The notes beneath the pieces were generated by a model that saw only the letters and a list, made by a program, of their open reading frames with translations, had not been told where the DNA came from and made no database searches. A stretch of DNA of 64,000 bases from Warburgia ugandensis (Eukaryota > Streptophyta > Magnoliopsida > Canellales > Canellaceae): contig CP141126.1 in assembly GCA_035236585.1 (NCBI GenBank), forward strand, positions 69,851,414 to 69,915,413, written 5' to 3'. Within the stretch, counting starts at the first letter, position 1, and each line of letters starts with the position of its first letter. The position numbers and the translations under genes were made by a program. This document shows positions 1-10,984 of the stretch, piece by piece.

Positions 1-874
1 TTACATCCTTGTGGGAGTGGGACTATGTATCCAAATGGGTGGAGGCCATAGCAAGTAAGACCAATGACCACAAAGTGGTGGTCCAATTTTTCAAGGAAAA
101 TATTTTTGCACACTTTGCAACTCCATGAGCTATTATTTGTGATGGGGGAAAACACTTTTGTAATAGTGTTTGAAAATTTAATGAAGAAATATGGCATGAA
201 CCATAAAATTGCTTCCCCATACCATCCTCAGACTGGTGGGCAAGTAGAAGTTTACAATAGGGAAATTAAGTAGATCATCCAAAAGATAGTTAATCCTAGT
301 TGGAAAGACTAGTTACTTAGGTTTACTTATGCATTATGGGCTCATCTCACTGCATTCAAAACCCCTGTAGGCATGTCATCTCCCAGTTGAACTTGAGCAT
401 AAAACATATGGGGCCATTAAAAATTTTAATTTAGTTTTAAATAGTGCTGGGACCAACATAAAGCTCCAACTCAATAAGTTGGATGAACTTAGGAAAGATA
501 CACATGAGACTGCTAGGATACACTAGGACTGAATGAAAGCTCATCAAGATAGGCACATTCTAGGCAAGTCCTTCACACCAAGACAAAAGGTCCTTTTCTA
601 TAACTCTAGGTTGCGTCTCTTTCTTGGCAAGCTTCCCTCTCTATGGACTAGACCCTACATTATCTACACTTTTTATCCTCATTGGACAATCGAGATTGAA
701 AAGGATGGGGAGATTTTCAAAGTGAATGGTCAAAAGCTAAAAGACTTTCTAAAATTGGTCAACATTGAAGTGGAGGAAAATCTACTAGAGGATCCTATTT
801 ATAGGATCCACCATTGCATGATCCATGACATTTTCATTCATCATGAGTTTGGCATGCATCCATCATTGTACTAG
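1..874 (+). pseudogene. Integrase relic (3' end of pol) of OTA Ty3/gypsy element E1
   Basis: Remnant of a retroviral-type integrase, which would join element cDNA to the host chromosome. The catalytic core is readable: D in a DYVSKWVEA-like motif (codon 21-23), D in CDGGKHF (141-143) and E in GQVEV (247-249), a D...D-35-E arrangement. YHPQTGG lies just before the E. An in-frame TGA (about 127), a frameshift near 170, a TAG at about 271 and a damaged stretch at 370-400 disable it. The C-terminal part (533-874) is open and reads like the OTA integrase tail (FYNSRLRLFLGKL, FKVNGQKLKDFL). The 5' part of pol lies outside the window. Family call is firm; Athila versus Tat is not resolved. Confidence 0.88.
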
Positions 875-2530
875 CATTGTATGTTTGGGTGAAGACATTA
901 AACATAGCTCTCACTGGGAGGTAACACAACATTTTCACAATCTTATTTTTCTACAATACCCAGTCAGCATGTAGGAGTCCTATGTTTCAAAGCATTGGGA
1001 ACAATGTTTAGTTCGGGTTGGGGTGTAGATATTGATGAGAATTCGGAGTTTTCCTTGTCTTTTGTCCCATGAAAACAAAAAAAAATTCAAGCTTTTTTCA
1101 AGGTCAATTTCTTTTACTATGATGAGAATTGAATTTTCCAAATCATAGTTTTTCTTCTACTTTAACTTATTAATAGACATGCATATGATTAATTCTATAT
1201 TTTATTCACGTTTTAAAGTGTTTATGGAATTAAATCCTAGAACACACTTACACACAATGAATAGTCTAGATAAATAGATGATCATGACTTAGTGTCCTTG
1301 AAAAAAGTTAGTGGAGGCCAATACCAGTGAGTATTAAAGACTATCATCTTTTTAATGGTTATATATAATTCCATATTTTCTTAACCGGACATAAACTTTG
1401 AAAGATCCCACTATCTTTGTTTCAGTTAATTGCTAAGAATCACCAATGCGAGTATTAAATTTGCTAAACATTTAGTCTAGGCTTTATGAAACTAAGAAAA
1501 TGATATAGGCCATCCTTGTTTTAGTCTAGAGAGATAAAACCTACCCAGTATATTATACCATTAGTTAGAACCTTTGAGCCTCTCTATTACCTACCATTTA
1601 AAAATGAGAAGAGATGGTAGAAAAATTTTTAAACTAAAAGAAGTCTACAAAGTGAAAAGCATCAAAGTATTTACATAAAAAAGCTTCATTCAAAGAAATG
1701 TAATAAAAAAACCAAAAAGAATTATCAAAAAAGAAATGAAAAGTTGTGAATCAATAAAAAGGAAAAAATAGAAAAGATATTCACTTTAGTGCCCTCAAAA
1801 GAGAGGTTGTCCAACATTCATTAACGACCACTACTTAGATATGAAACTTTGAGGCCATTTACCCTTTCTTTTAGAATTGGAGTTTTGTCCCATCTAAAGT
1901 CTTGCTGATCTTAGGGTGGAATATAGTATTAATGGGGACATAAATATCAAGGAATTAAGGTGATCCATTCCTTCTGGTCTTGGTAATGGGATTCATCCTT
2001 AGAGATTATAGTTCTTTGTATCATCTATGCGTATAATCTTACATGAACCATTAGTATTGTTGGATCCAGTAACATAATGAGAGGATTTTTGTTTGACCCT
2101 TCCCTAAGAGCTTCATTTCTAAGTGTATACCAGTAAGAAATTGAGCTCAAGACATTTTTCTAATGGAATATAAGCATTTCTATTTAGAATTTTAGAATTA
2201 TGTAGCCTAAACACACATTGCATTCTGAGATTTAGCTATAATAAAATGGCTTTGTCATGTGGGTAACGTGTAGAATTTTTTATTCACTTTTATTAAGTTC
2301 TTAAAGTTAGTGGAGTACAAATGGAAGAGAATTCTCAAAGATAAACTAAGAGACTTAGCCTCATCAAATTTTGTGAGGCATAACTCATACACTAAGGGTA
2401 ACATAGGGGTTTAAAGGCTAGTTGCATATGCTAAGAACAAGTGTGAGTACCTACAAAAACAACAATCATTTTTGTTTTCATGATTTTTTTGTATATTTTA
2501 CTCGAGACTAGCAAAATGTTGGTTGGGGAG
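875..2530 (+). other. Long non-coding spacer between integrase and 3' LTR of E1, ending in the PPT
   Basis: No usable reading frame is seen. At 985-1023 lies a block typical of OTA elements just after integrase: an ATTGGGAACAATGTTTAG core followed by GGGTTGGGG. The same block is found inverted at 51783-51820 in element U. The spacer ends with ACTAGCAAAATGTTGG and the purine tract GGTTGGGGAG (2521-2530), the probable primer for plus-strand DNA synthesis. About 1.65 kb between integrase and LTR fits elements of this lineage. Confidence 0.7.
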
Positions 2531-4592
2531 TGTGATAAGTAGTCCATTATGGATAAAAAATTGTCCAATTAGTAGTAAATGTGTCATAGACTATAGGGAA
2601 TTATCATAGAGTTTTTCCAAAACCCATTATATGTGCATTTCAGAACTAATAATCCACAAATCTAATATTTTGCTAAGCAGAAGCTAATCAGATCAAGTAT
2701 GAGATTTATCATAATTTTCTAAATACTAAATAGTGTTTTTAATCTTTTGTAGGTGTTAAAAGAATTATTCAATGGTCCGCATTGCTTTAGATGATAGCTA
2801 ATGATCTAGATAGACGTAGAGAGACCAAGAACCATTTTCCATCATCTCAAAGTTCAAAGTTCAAGGATCAGGATCATTATAGAGCAAGTAGATGAATTTG
2901 AGAAATAATTGGTAGAATTCTAGGGGACTAAATGTGGGCCCATGAAAAATCCATGCAAAAGGTAGTAGAATTTTGCCACCTTTGCATGTGATTTCAAAAG
3001 ATGCAAAACACTTAAAAGGTACTTAAGCCACATGAGCCATGAACTAATGTCTAGTAGAAGTCAAGCCATGTAAGTTGTGAACCCAAGATGCAAGCTACTG
3101 AAGCCACCAAGTTAGAAGTCATCAAAGGAATCCATGCAAGTCATCAAAGGAATCCATACAAATTACAAAAAATATGTTGTAAAGAGATAAATAGCAAGAG
3201 AAATGAAATGATTATCAATAAGGTGATAGGGATGCAATTTGAACCAATCAAGAGATAGGATCTCCATCTCCAAGTTTACCTTTTTCTCTCATCCTCTTTC
3301 CCTCTCTCTATCTATTTCCATAGTGGAACAATTGAAAGGAGATAGCACACAAAATTTTGTGTGATCTCCCCTTCTAATCCCCACCTTCCTAGTTTGCCAC
3401 TTTCCCCTTTTTAGTTTCCACTTCCTAATCCCCACTTTCTAATCTCCCATGTCTATACTTATCATAACTTCTCCTTTCCTTATTCTTATCCATTCTTTCC
3501 TTCTTCCTAGGCATAAAATTTAGCAAGACTTATCCATTTAGATGTGGTGAAGATCATATGAAACAATAGGAAGCCTCCACACCTCTTTCAAGGAGGTTTT
3601 CCATGTACCTCTCCATCTAGCTTTTCACACAATTTTTCTTCTATCTTTACAAAGCTTTTATTCCTTGATCGATGCTCACTTTTCTCAAGTGATTCTCTGT
3701 GTTATTTTGCATCATTTTATGCTCCAAACCATTTCATCCAAAGGGCTATCAACCTATTGTAGTGATAGCTAAGAGAGAGTTTCCCTTGGATTATCATATT
3801 CCATGTTTGTGATTCTTTTCTTTTCTCTAGTTGGTTGCTTTACATTATTACTTTTATTTTTTTTTCTAATTACTATCTGTATTCATCTTCTTTGATTTTC
3901 TTTAGAATTATTTCCCATGTTGCCTTCATTATCTTCTCTAGTTCTCTTCCTAGTATGTTGTGGACTATTCTTTTAAAGTTTTACATGCAATTAAACAAAT
4001 TTATGTTTGATGAGCACTCTTCTTGTTCATGTGCCTCTAACTTGTGTGCTTGGATTCATTAATGATGTTATTTTAGTGTTTAGATTAGATTTTGTTCATT
4101 CATCATGTTAGTTGAATGTTCATATTTCATTAATATTCATTGCTTAAGTTTAGGTGCATGTTCAGATTAGTCCTTATTCATCTTTAGAAAGTAATCATCA
4201 TTAAGATGTTTCCTTAAGATTAGTTGCACATTACAAGTTTATTTTTAGGAAGTTTTTCTAATTTCTAGTTTTAGAAAGTTCATTCATTATTAGGTTACCA
4301 AGTTATTCATGTTTTTGGTTTTGCATTAGTTTCCTTTCTTGAATGCATGTTACTTATAAATTCCATTCTTAGAAGTTTCTAATCTAATTTTTGAAAGTCT
4401 GTAGTTTTAGAAAAGTTTCCTTAGTTTAAGTTTCTAATTTTATGCATAATTTTAATTACATGTTCTTTTAATTCCTAGAATGAATCAAAATACAATCTTT
4501 CTTTGGCTAGGATAATTGATCTAACTAGATTGCAATTTAATACAAATTTGTGAGATTCCTCATGGGATCAACCTCACTTGTGTGAAATCATA
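2531..4592 (+). mobile_element. 3' LTR of E1, lacking its terminal part
   Basis: Starts TGTGATAAGTAG directly after the PPT. It is related along its length to the LTRs at 8651, 13396 and 44003: a TGATAAG...TTCAATTTT-like start, a CAAAAG-rich early part, and a late block with TTTGGCTAGGATAA and GTGAGATTCCTCATGGGATC. Homology stops at about 4592, before the GTGCACTTGCAAG...AAAACATA end seen in the other copies. About 55 bp of U5 is therefore missing or replaced. Pyrimidine-rich DNA at 3275-3520 is the probable leader region. Exact right border is uncertain. Confidence 0.75.
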
Positions 4593-5819
4593 CCAAGGAT
4601 AATGACAAGGAGGCCTGTAGTCTAAATTGATAAATGAGAGTCATAGACAAGCAAGGTAAGGGAGGTGAGTGTGTGTTATCCTAATAGTACTAATGCATGC
4701 AATGGTGAGGCATGGAAATATGAATGTGCATATTCTAGACAAGCAAAGAACATGAGAAGAATTGCATGAAAAATAGATATACTAGTTATTCTATGCATGT
4801 AAAATAGACGAAGGAATAAACATGATGAATTCATGCTCTCCTATTTGAAGAAAAAAAGAAAAAAGTAATGAAATTAAGTAAAAGATAAATGCTTGTAACT
4901 TAAGATGACACATGAAAAGCTTGTGAATGCATGAAGATGGAGGGAATAATAAGAAGGATAAAAATAAAAAAGGCAATGGGGCTTGGTTGATAACTCTTAC
5001 CTTTATTCTAAGGGATTGGACATGGTGCATCTATGGGAGCTTGGGTGAGGGTGATCTTCCTCCCTTTTTTCTCCATGGATGCAATTCTATGACCTAGGGA
5101 AAGTTGAAAGATAGCAATCCTTTCAGTTCATCCCCTATATATAAATATTAAGAGTGGAAGCCCTAGATAATAAATGGCTAGGATCATATGGTTGAAAGGA
5201 AGAAAGGGTGGTAGGCACTTAAGCATGGAAAATAAGATTAGAAAGAGGGAGGAGTATTGAATCCATAAGGATATGGATGGAGGTTATAAGGAAGGAGATA
5301 ACGGAGGAATGGAAGGAGACATGGGAGACTAGGAAAGAGGATAGGCTAAGATGAAAAGAGGATATATGAAAAGGAGAAAATCTAGTAGAATTAATGAATT
5401 TAGAGAGAAAAGAATGTGGGAGGTTTGGAATGCATTTTGGTTGTGTTGGAGTTTAAAATTTTGAGACGAGTGTATGCCTTTGAATGATAATGTATGGTGG
5501 AGATCTTTCTTTCCTTAGGGTTTTGATTTGACTTTTCAACAAGGAAAAGATAGTTGTGATTTGTAACTTTTCTTTTCTTCATTCTTGGCACTTGGATCAT
5601 CATTATCTTAACTTGAATGGGTGAGATTTGATTAGACTACTCTTATCCAAAAAAATCTTCTTTAAGGGCTTGTTTATGCTCTATTATTAGATTGGAATTC
5701 CTTAGAGTGTTTGGCCTAGATTCTATTGAGCATTCCTTATCCAGTCTAGGTTTTTCCTTCTTTTTCTTCGATCCCACCATAATTTTCTCTACCCACTGAG
5801 ATTCAAGTGAGGTGGGATA
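4593..5819 (-). mobile_element. Possible degenerate LTR of a minus-strand gypsy element
   Basis: AT-rich, gene-free DNA. Its right edge (GGTGGGATA, 5811-5819) abuts what looks like an inverted polypurine tract (TCTCCCCCCTTGAAATC on the plus strand). Read on the minus strand the segment would start TATCCCACC, close to the TGTCCCACC starts of some plant gypsy LTRs. CCCCTATATATAAATA near 5140 could be a TATA region. No second copy is in the window to confirm either end, and the left edge is simply where E1 homology ends. Confidence 0.35.
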
Positions 5820-6120
5820 TCTCCCCCCTTGAAATCACATTTTTCCTCCTCGAAAATAGTTGTGAAATCCACCAAAAAGATCTCCACTAATGGGTTCTTA
5901 GTCTGGTCTTCCTTGCAGTCTAGCTTATCTTTAGTCCATCCTTTCTTGGGTGAGTATCCATCAGTTTCTTAGAATGTGCATCTATAGGGATAGATCTTGA
6001 CGTTCAAGTTCTTGAAAGGTAAGATGAATTTCAATTCTTTCAATCATAGATTTCTTGTAAATTGTTTCTTTCTTCACTACCTTAGTTTTCTCCACCAATC
6101 CTATTTATTTCTTCTTGTAA
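5820..6120 (-). mobile_element. Probable PPT and 3' terminal internal region of a gypsy element (relic)
   Basis: On the minus strand the segment ends with a tract reading AAGGGGGGAGA, preceded by a TTTTCGAGGAGGAAAAA-like stretch. That resembles the conserved 'cgaggacgaaa ... aaggggg' tail of chromovirus-type elements such as Y at 26944-26980. No open frame survives and nothing else in the 300 bp could be recognised. The assignment rests on this one motif plus its position next to an LTR-like block. Confidence 0.35.
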
Positions 6121-6690
6121 TTCATGTCAAACCAAGTAGGATTAACTAAAATTTTCCAAAAAATTCGTGCAGCCCTTCCTTTGGTTGAGTAGGAGAAAGA
6201 ACATAATTAAGAAGTCTTATGTGGGTCCTAGTCTTCTAACTTATTTTATTTTAGAATGCTCTCAATGCATGTAATTCCAATATATATGAATTGAACTTCC
6301 TTTTGAAGCTTACCAAGGTGGTAACTGGTATGCATGTTATGCATGTGAATTTATTTCACCTTGCATTTGATATGGACACCCTATTTTGAATGGATAAGGC
6401 TCGGTCTTTTACTTAGTATTTTTTATTGCTCTAAGTTAGTATTTGACACCCAATTTTTAGTGTGAACTCTCTAATTTCATATTTGGCTTGCATTAGTCCA
6501 TAATGTACTTTGGAAGGTAAAATTGCTTTTTCATGCGTAAAATTGTCAAAATTGTGCATTTTTTCATTTGCACCTTAGACTTGAAATTATAGAATTAACC
6601 CTAATTATTACTATTTATGGAATGTTCAGGGGTTAAAACCAGCTAAATATAGTGGTATGACTATAATATTTCTATATATATCAAATACCC
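6121..6690 (-). mobile_element. Remnant of an OTA-type LTR (minus strand)
   Basis: The right border is suggested by a degraded PPT region: plus-strand CCCTTGGACTTAG then TTTTGTTAGTCCTCGAG (6691-6720). It aligns by eye with the PPT flanks of U (50444-50475) and U3 (63086-63115), where the same 'ttt-nct-agtc' motif follows a C-rich tract. The block to its left is therefore the 5' end of the LTR on the minus strand. Its inner part is too decayed to align and the left border is arbitrary. Confidence 0.4.
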
Positions 6691-8040
6691 TTGGACTTAG
6701 ATTTTGTTAGTCCTCGAGAAAAGCTATGAAATCAGAAAGAAGAAATTTTAGAAGTCCTAACCACCTGCGCAAGTGTTGTTGTTTGCATTTAGCATATACA
6801 AAAAGACTTTAAACACCTCAGTTACTCTTAGTGGATGAGTTGTAGTCTCATAAGGGTTTCAAGAAATGCTACCCATAAATATTTTTAAAAACCTTGATAA
6901 AAGTCCTTTATGTATCTCAGAGAATCTTTTTGTATTTAGCATTCATTAAGTTTCTAACTTTAGCATGCTAATACAATTGATCAATAATTCAAAAGTCTAC
7001 CTTCATGCTAAAGAGATTCCATTATTTCAGTAAGCCTTGAAATGTGAGTGTGTGAATATATAGCCAATATATATATATATATAATCATTATTTTTCAAGT
7101 AATTTATAACCTAAATTGTTGTTCAAAACTATGTTTTAACTTCAAATCTCATAGTATATTCTTGTCTATTAAAAAGAAGTCACTAAATTTTTTTTAAATA
7201 TCTTTTCAATAGGTGAGTGGAATAATAATTATCAAGGCAAAATTCTGACATATCTTATACCAAAGCATGATAACTTAAACAGAATTTGATATGGTACTAA
7301 GAAAGGATATCATCTATTAAAGAATTTTACACCTGCAAGAACACTTACCCCTCCATAACCATGTACAAGCCATACTTCTAGGAATTCTAATAAACCAAAA
7401 CATGAACTTAGGTTAGGGTTATAAATGAAATGATATAGGGGTACACAAGGATAATTTGAAAGATATGTAAAGGTCTTCTACAAAATATTCTCAATTTTCA
7501 TTTCTACCCATAAGAGTGAACATTTCATTTTTTTCATTGGCTCTCTTCTTTACTTTTCTCTTTTTTCTTAAATTTTGAATATAGCCCTTTTTTTAATTTT
7601 CAACCCTTTGGTTCATCTCTTGACTTGTATTCATACTTTTATGAAGATATTATTCAACCAACTATACAAATTTCTAAAAACACTAGGTAATGGATATATT
7701 ATAGGGGTTCAAATAGGGTAATGGTCAACAAGTTCACAAGGAAAAGGATCATAAAAAAGGCTTAAGGGGTTAACTAGTTGTGAAATACAATAAGAAGACT
7801 GAAGGCTCAAGCTTGACCAAGGATGGCCTCTATCATTTCATAGGTTTCATATGGCTTAATTTGACAATAATCTTGAGAGATAGATGGTATAATCTTTCAA
7901 TTATTTTCGTAACAATTGACCAAGATGAAGAATAATGAGACTAACTAGGAAATTACATCCACTAAAGAAAATTTGAATTTATGTATAACCCTCAAAAAGA
8001 AGAACGACTATAAAGCTCACATGGGTAATAAGGCTCTATA
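6691..8040 (-). other. Relic of the OTA integrase-to-LTR spacer (minus strand)
   Basis: Shares order and wording with the spacer of U (50457-51785) and U3 (63099-64000): a block with GTCTTCTAC near 7480, a T-rich stretch, AGGTAATGGATA-like sequence near 7683, a 'ggatggcc...catttcataggtttcatat' block at 7824-7855, then a short-indel region. No open frame. The integrase expected to its right is absent; the relic runs into the microsatellite at 8085. Confidence 0.5.
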
Positions 8041-8084
8041 GATCTTGTTTAAGACCTCTAAGTTATATTTTTCTTCAACTTAAA

Positions 8085-8130
<46 letters not shown>
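8085..8130. repeat. Compound microsatellite (CT)11(AT)12
   Basis: Uninterrupted CT dinucleotides at 8085-8106 run directly into AT dinucleotides at 8107-8130. A shorter AT run lies at about 7065-7082. Confidence 0.95.
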
Positions 8131-8650
8131 TGCAAAAATTATTATCAATTTAATTTTACATAGAAAACTTTATAAAAATGAAATAATTGTATACAAATAT
8201 ATTAATAATATAAAGTTAAAAAATATCAAATAGTTAAAATTTTAAATTCTCATCCTTGTAAAGGAACTTTTCATAATTTTTTTTTTTTAATTTTTTCAAA
8301 GAAAGAATAAACTTGAAAATGAAATAAGGAAACTACCCTAAAATAACTAAAAAGACTCTAAACACATTAAATTTGAAATACCCTATGCCCAAACCTAAAT
8401 TAAATGTTATCCTCAATATTTCCAAATAAAACCATGGACAATTAAAAAAGTAAGTAAATAGAGAATGATTAGAAAGATATTCCCTGAAGTCTAGATATGG
8501 TGTGGTGATCTACTAATTTGGCCATAAAAAAGTAAATGAAAGATGCAAATGCAAACTAATACAACAATCATATGATACAAGTGATATGATATGGATTTAA
8601 TCCTCATAAAGAGGCTCCTCTAGTAGGAGTTCCTCCTCCTCATTAGGGTT
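8131..8650. other. AT-rich stretch with nothing recognised
   Basis: About 70-75% A+T with several A and T homopolymers. No open frame, repeat border or RNA motif could be supported. A short hairpin-prone run (GAGGCTCCTCTAGTAGGAG, about 8610) precedes the LTR start at 8651. It is not a polypurine tract, so the following LTR is a 5' or solo LTR, or its junction is rearranged. Confidence 0.6.
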
Positions 8651-10984
8651 TTTTATAAGTATTCAATTTTATACAAAAAGCACCCAATTAGAAGCTAGTG
8701 TGTTATAATATATAGTTTTAATTCTAGGGTTTTTCTAGAATTTTGTAACACATGCATTTCTGACCTAATGATTCAAAAGTTTGACATTTTATAGGTTCAA
8801 AAGCTAATGCAGAGTAAGTATCTGAATTATCATAAATTTGTAGGATTTAATCAGGTTTTTTACTCTTTTATAGGAAGTGAGAAAGTGATCCAATGGTCTA
8901 TATTCTGCTTCACAAAGTTTTTCGCTAGTCAAGTTATGCAATTAGTTCACCTAGAGTGCAAAGGATGGTGCATCCTTGTTAGATTGGAAGAAACAAAAAT
9001 GATTAAAATGATTCATGCAAAAAGTCATGCATTTCTACCACTTTGCATGAGCATTAGATCCATACATGAGGTTTCATAGTTCAAGTAGGAAAGTTAAGTT
9101 AGCCAAGTTACTCAAACCTTTAAGCCAAGTATTGAAGCCACTTAAGCTTCCAAGGAATGATCCATCAGGCCATTGATGAAATTCACATGGTGCTACACAA
9201 TTGGAGCATCAAAACAAGCAACTATCTATGTTAAAAGTGTGTTTTTTAAAGGATTTTGAGAGACAATTGTTAAAGGTAAGATGATCATGCATTGAGGGAC
9301 ACATCAAAAGAGAAAACACCACTTTCCTAACCTTTTCCACCACATAAACTTTGGGTTCCACAATTTTACCCTAGAGAGGGAGACACCTTCCTACAAGGTG
9401 ATGCCTCCCCCTTGTTTAGAGGATTATTAAGGTGGTTTCTTAATTAAGAAACCCATTGATGCCTTGCCCCTTTCTCAAATTAGAAAGTAGCCATGTCATC
9501 CTTTCCTCGTTCAAAACCCTAGATCTAGATCTCCTTTCCTCTTTCATTCAGGCTTTCCTAAGTTAGAAATCCAACTATCTATAAATCCCCCACGGTTCCC
9601 ATAGTTTCATCTAAGTAGAGGTTGGGTGAGACAACCTTGAAACATTGCACTCTTTACTAGGTGATCTACAGAGCTGGACTTTGATTTTCTTTATTTCTAT
9701 TCTTCCTTTAGATGTATAGTTATTTCTTTGGTTATTTTCTCTCTAATTTAGGTCAATAGTTTGCTTTTATTATGTTAGTTTCATTACTTTAGTTTCCCAT
9801 TGTTTTGCTTTCTAGTTCTACACTCATCTTTTCACTTGGCTTCCCTCTTTTCTTTGCTTCACTTTCATTAATGTTTCCTTCTCATTCACTCAAGATTCAA
9901 GTTAGCTCTTCTTCAAATTTCTTGCATCCTTGTTCTCTTGTTGAAGCATTTCATGTTTTTCTCCTTCAATTCCACTTAGTTTTAGGCCATTTTTTTCGTA
10001 ATTAGTTCTCCCAAAGCCATCTTTTCTAATGAATTTTTTTATGTAATTATACTTTAGATTTGAAGCTTTATATTGAGATTTTATTGTCACTTACATCATG
10101 TTTTAGAGCTTTGAAATATGCGCAATTTTTAGATTTTCATACATGTATTATGCACACAATTCTTGATGTATTTTAGCATTGATTTAATCAAATTCTTTGA
10201 GGATTCCTGCAATGGAATATTTCCAACATCAAATTATTTTAGATTTGGGTTGTTATCTTTCATAAAAATTATTGTTTTTGTTTCTTTATATGCTTGATTT
10301 AAGTTGATGCTCTTAAGTACTTGAAATCTAGAATTTTTCTCCTTAATCCTTATGGTTTGTTTACAACCAATTTTTACATTGTTTATTGAGATTATTGGTT
10401 AGCTTGCATGGTATTTTGCATTTAAAACATCAAATCTAGTCATCTTTCAACCAATGAAGCATGCACACAATACATTGATCATGCGCATGGTACTAGGTTA
10501 CATTCCCCTTTGATTTTTGTTTGATTTAGTTTTTAATATTGTTTTAGTAGTTAATTAGTTGTTTACATCTTAGTTTAAGTTTAAAAAGTTTCTTTGTTGT
10601 ATTTTATGATGTTTCTTGTTTAGAAAAGTGTTAAACTAGGAAAGCTTCCTTTTCAAATAGTTTCCTTAAGTTAGTTTCTTAGTTTAATTCATGATTGTTT
10701 TGCATTATTTTTTCTTTATTAATTGCATGTTAATTAGGTAAGTTTCTAATTCCATTGCATATTTTTAATTTTAGCAAGTTTTCTTTAATTATAGTTTCTA
10801 ATTTCATGCATTTACTTTCTTAGTTTAAATCCAAAAAAATTTCAATCTCTCTCTTTGGCTAAAGTTAAGCACTTTAAATTAGACCATCCAATAGACAAAT
10901 TTGTGAGATTCCTTATGGGATCGACCCCACTATCGTGTATCCATTACAATAGATTTGTGCACTTGCAAGTAATTTTAAAACATA
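8651..10984 (+). mobile_element. OTA-type LTR E2
   Basis: Starts TTTTATAAGTATTCAATTTT, matching the TGTGATAAGTGTTCAATTTT consensus of the V LTRs. It ends with the family's U5 end: GTGAGATTCCTTATGGGATC, GTGCACTTGCAAGTAATTTT and AAAACATA (to 10984). It is longer (2.3 kb) than the V LTRs (about 1.47 kb). A TATA box sits at 9580-9586. No PBS follows: the next base begins inverted integrase sequence (W), so the junction at 10984/10985 is a rearrangement. The frames at 8807-9079 and 9805-10005 have no recognisable homology and are treated as chance. Confidence 0.78.
9580..9586 (+). promoter_or_regulatory. Putative TATA box of LTR E2
   Basis: TATAAAT in the context CTATCTATAAATCCCCCACG, about 930 bp into the LTR and just after a CT-rich stretch. 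Position and motif fit an RNA polymerase II promoter at the U3/R border. It also supports plus orientation for this LTR. Confidence 0.55.

Noticed and set aside
790..809. Short palindrome GGATCCTAT-TT-ATAGGATCC
   Set aside because: It lies in a legible integrase coding stretch and is explained by codons. Nine-base arms can arise by chance in 64 kb.
3835..4062. 75-codon plus frame and the frame at 4791-5030
   Set aside because: T-rich LTR or debris DNA, no homologous frame in related LTRs, no motif.
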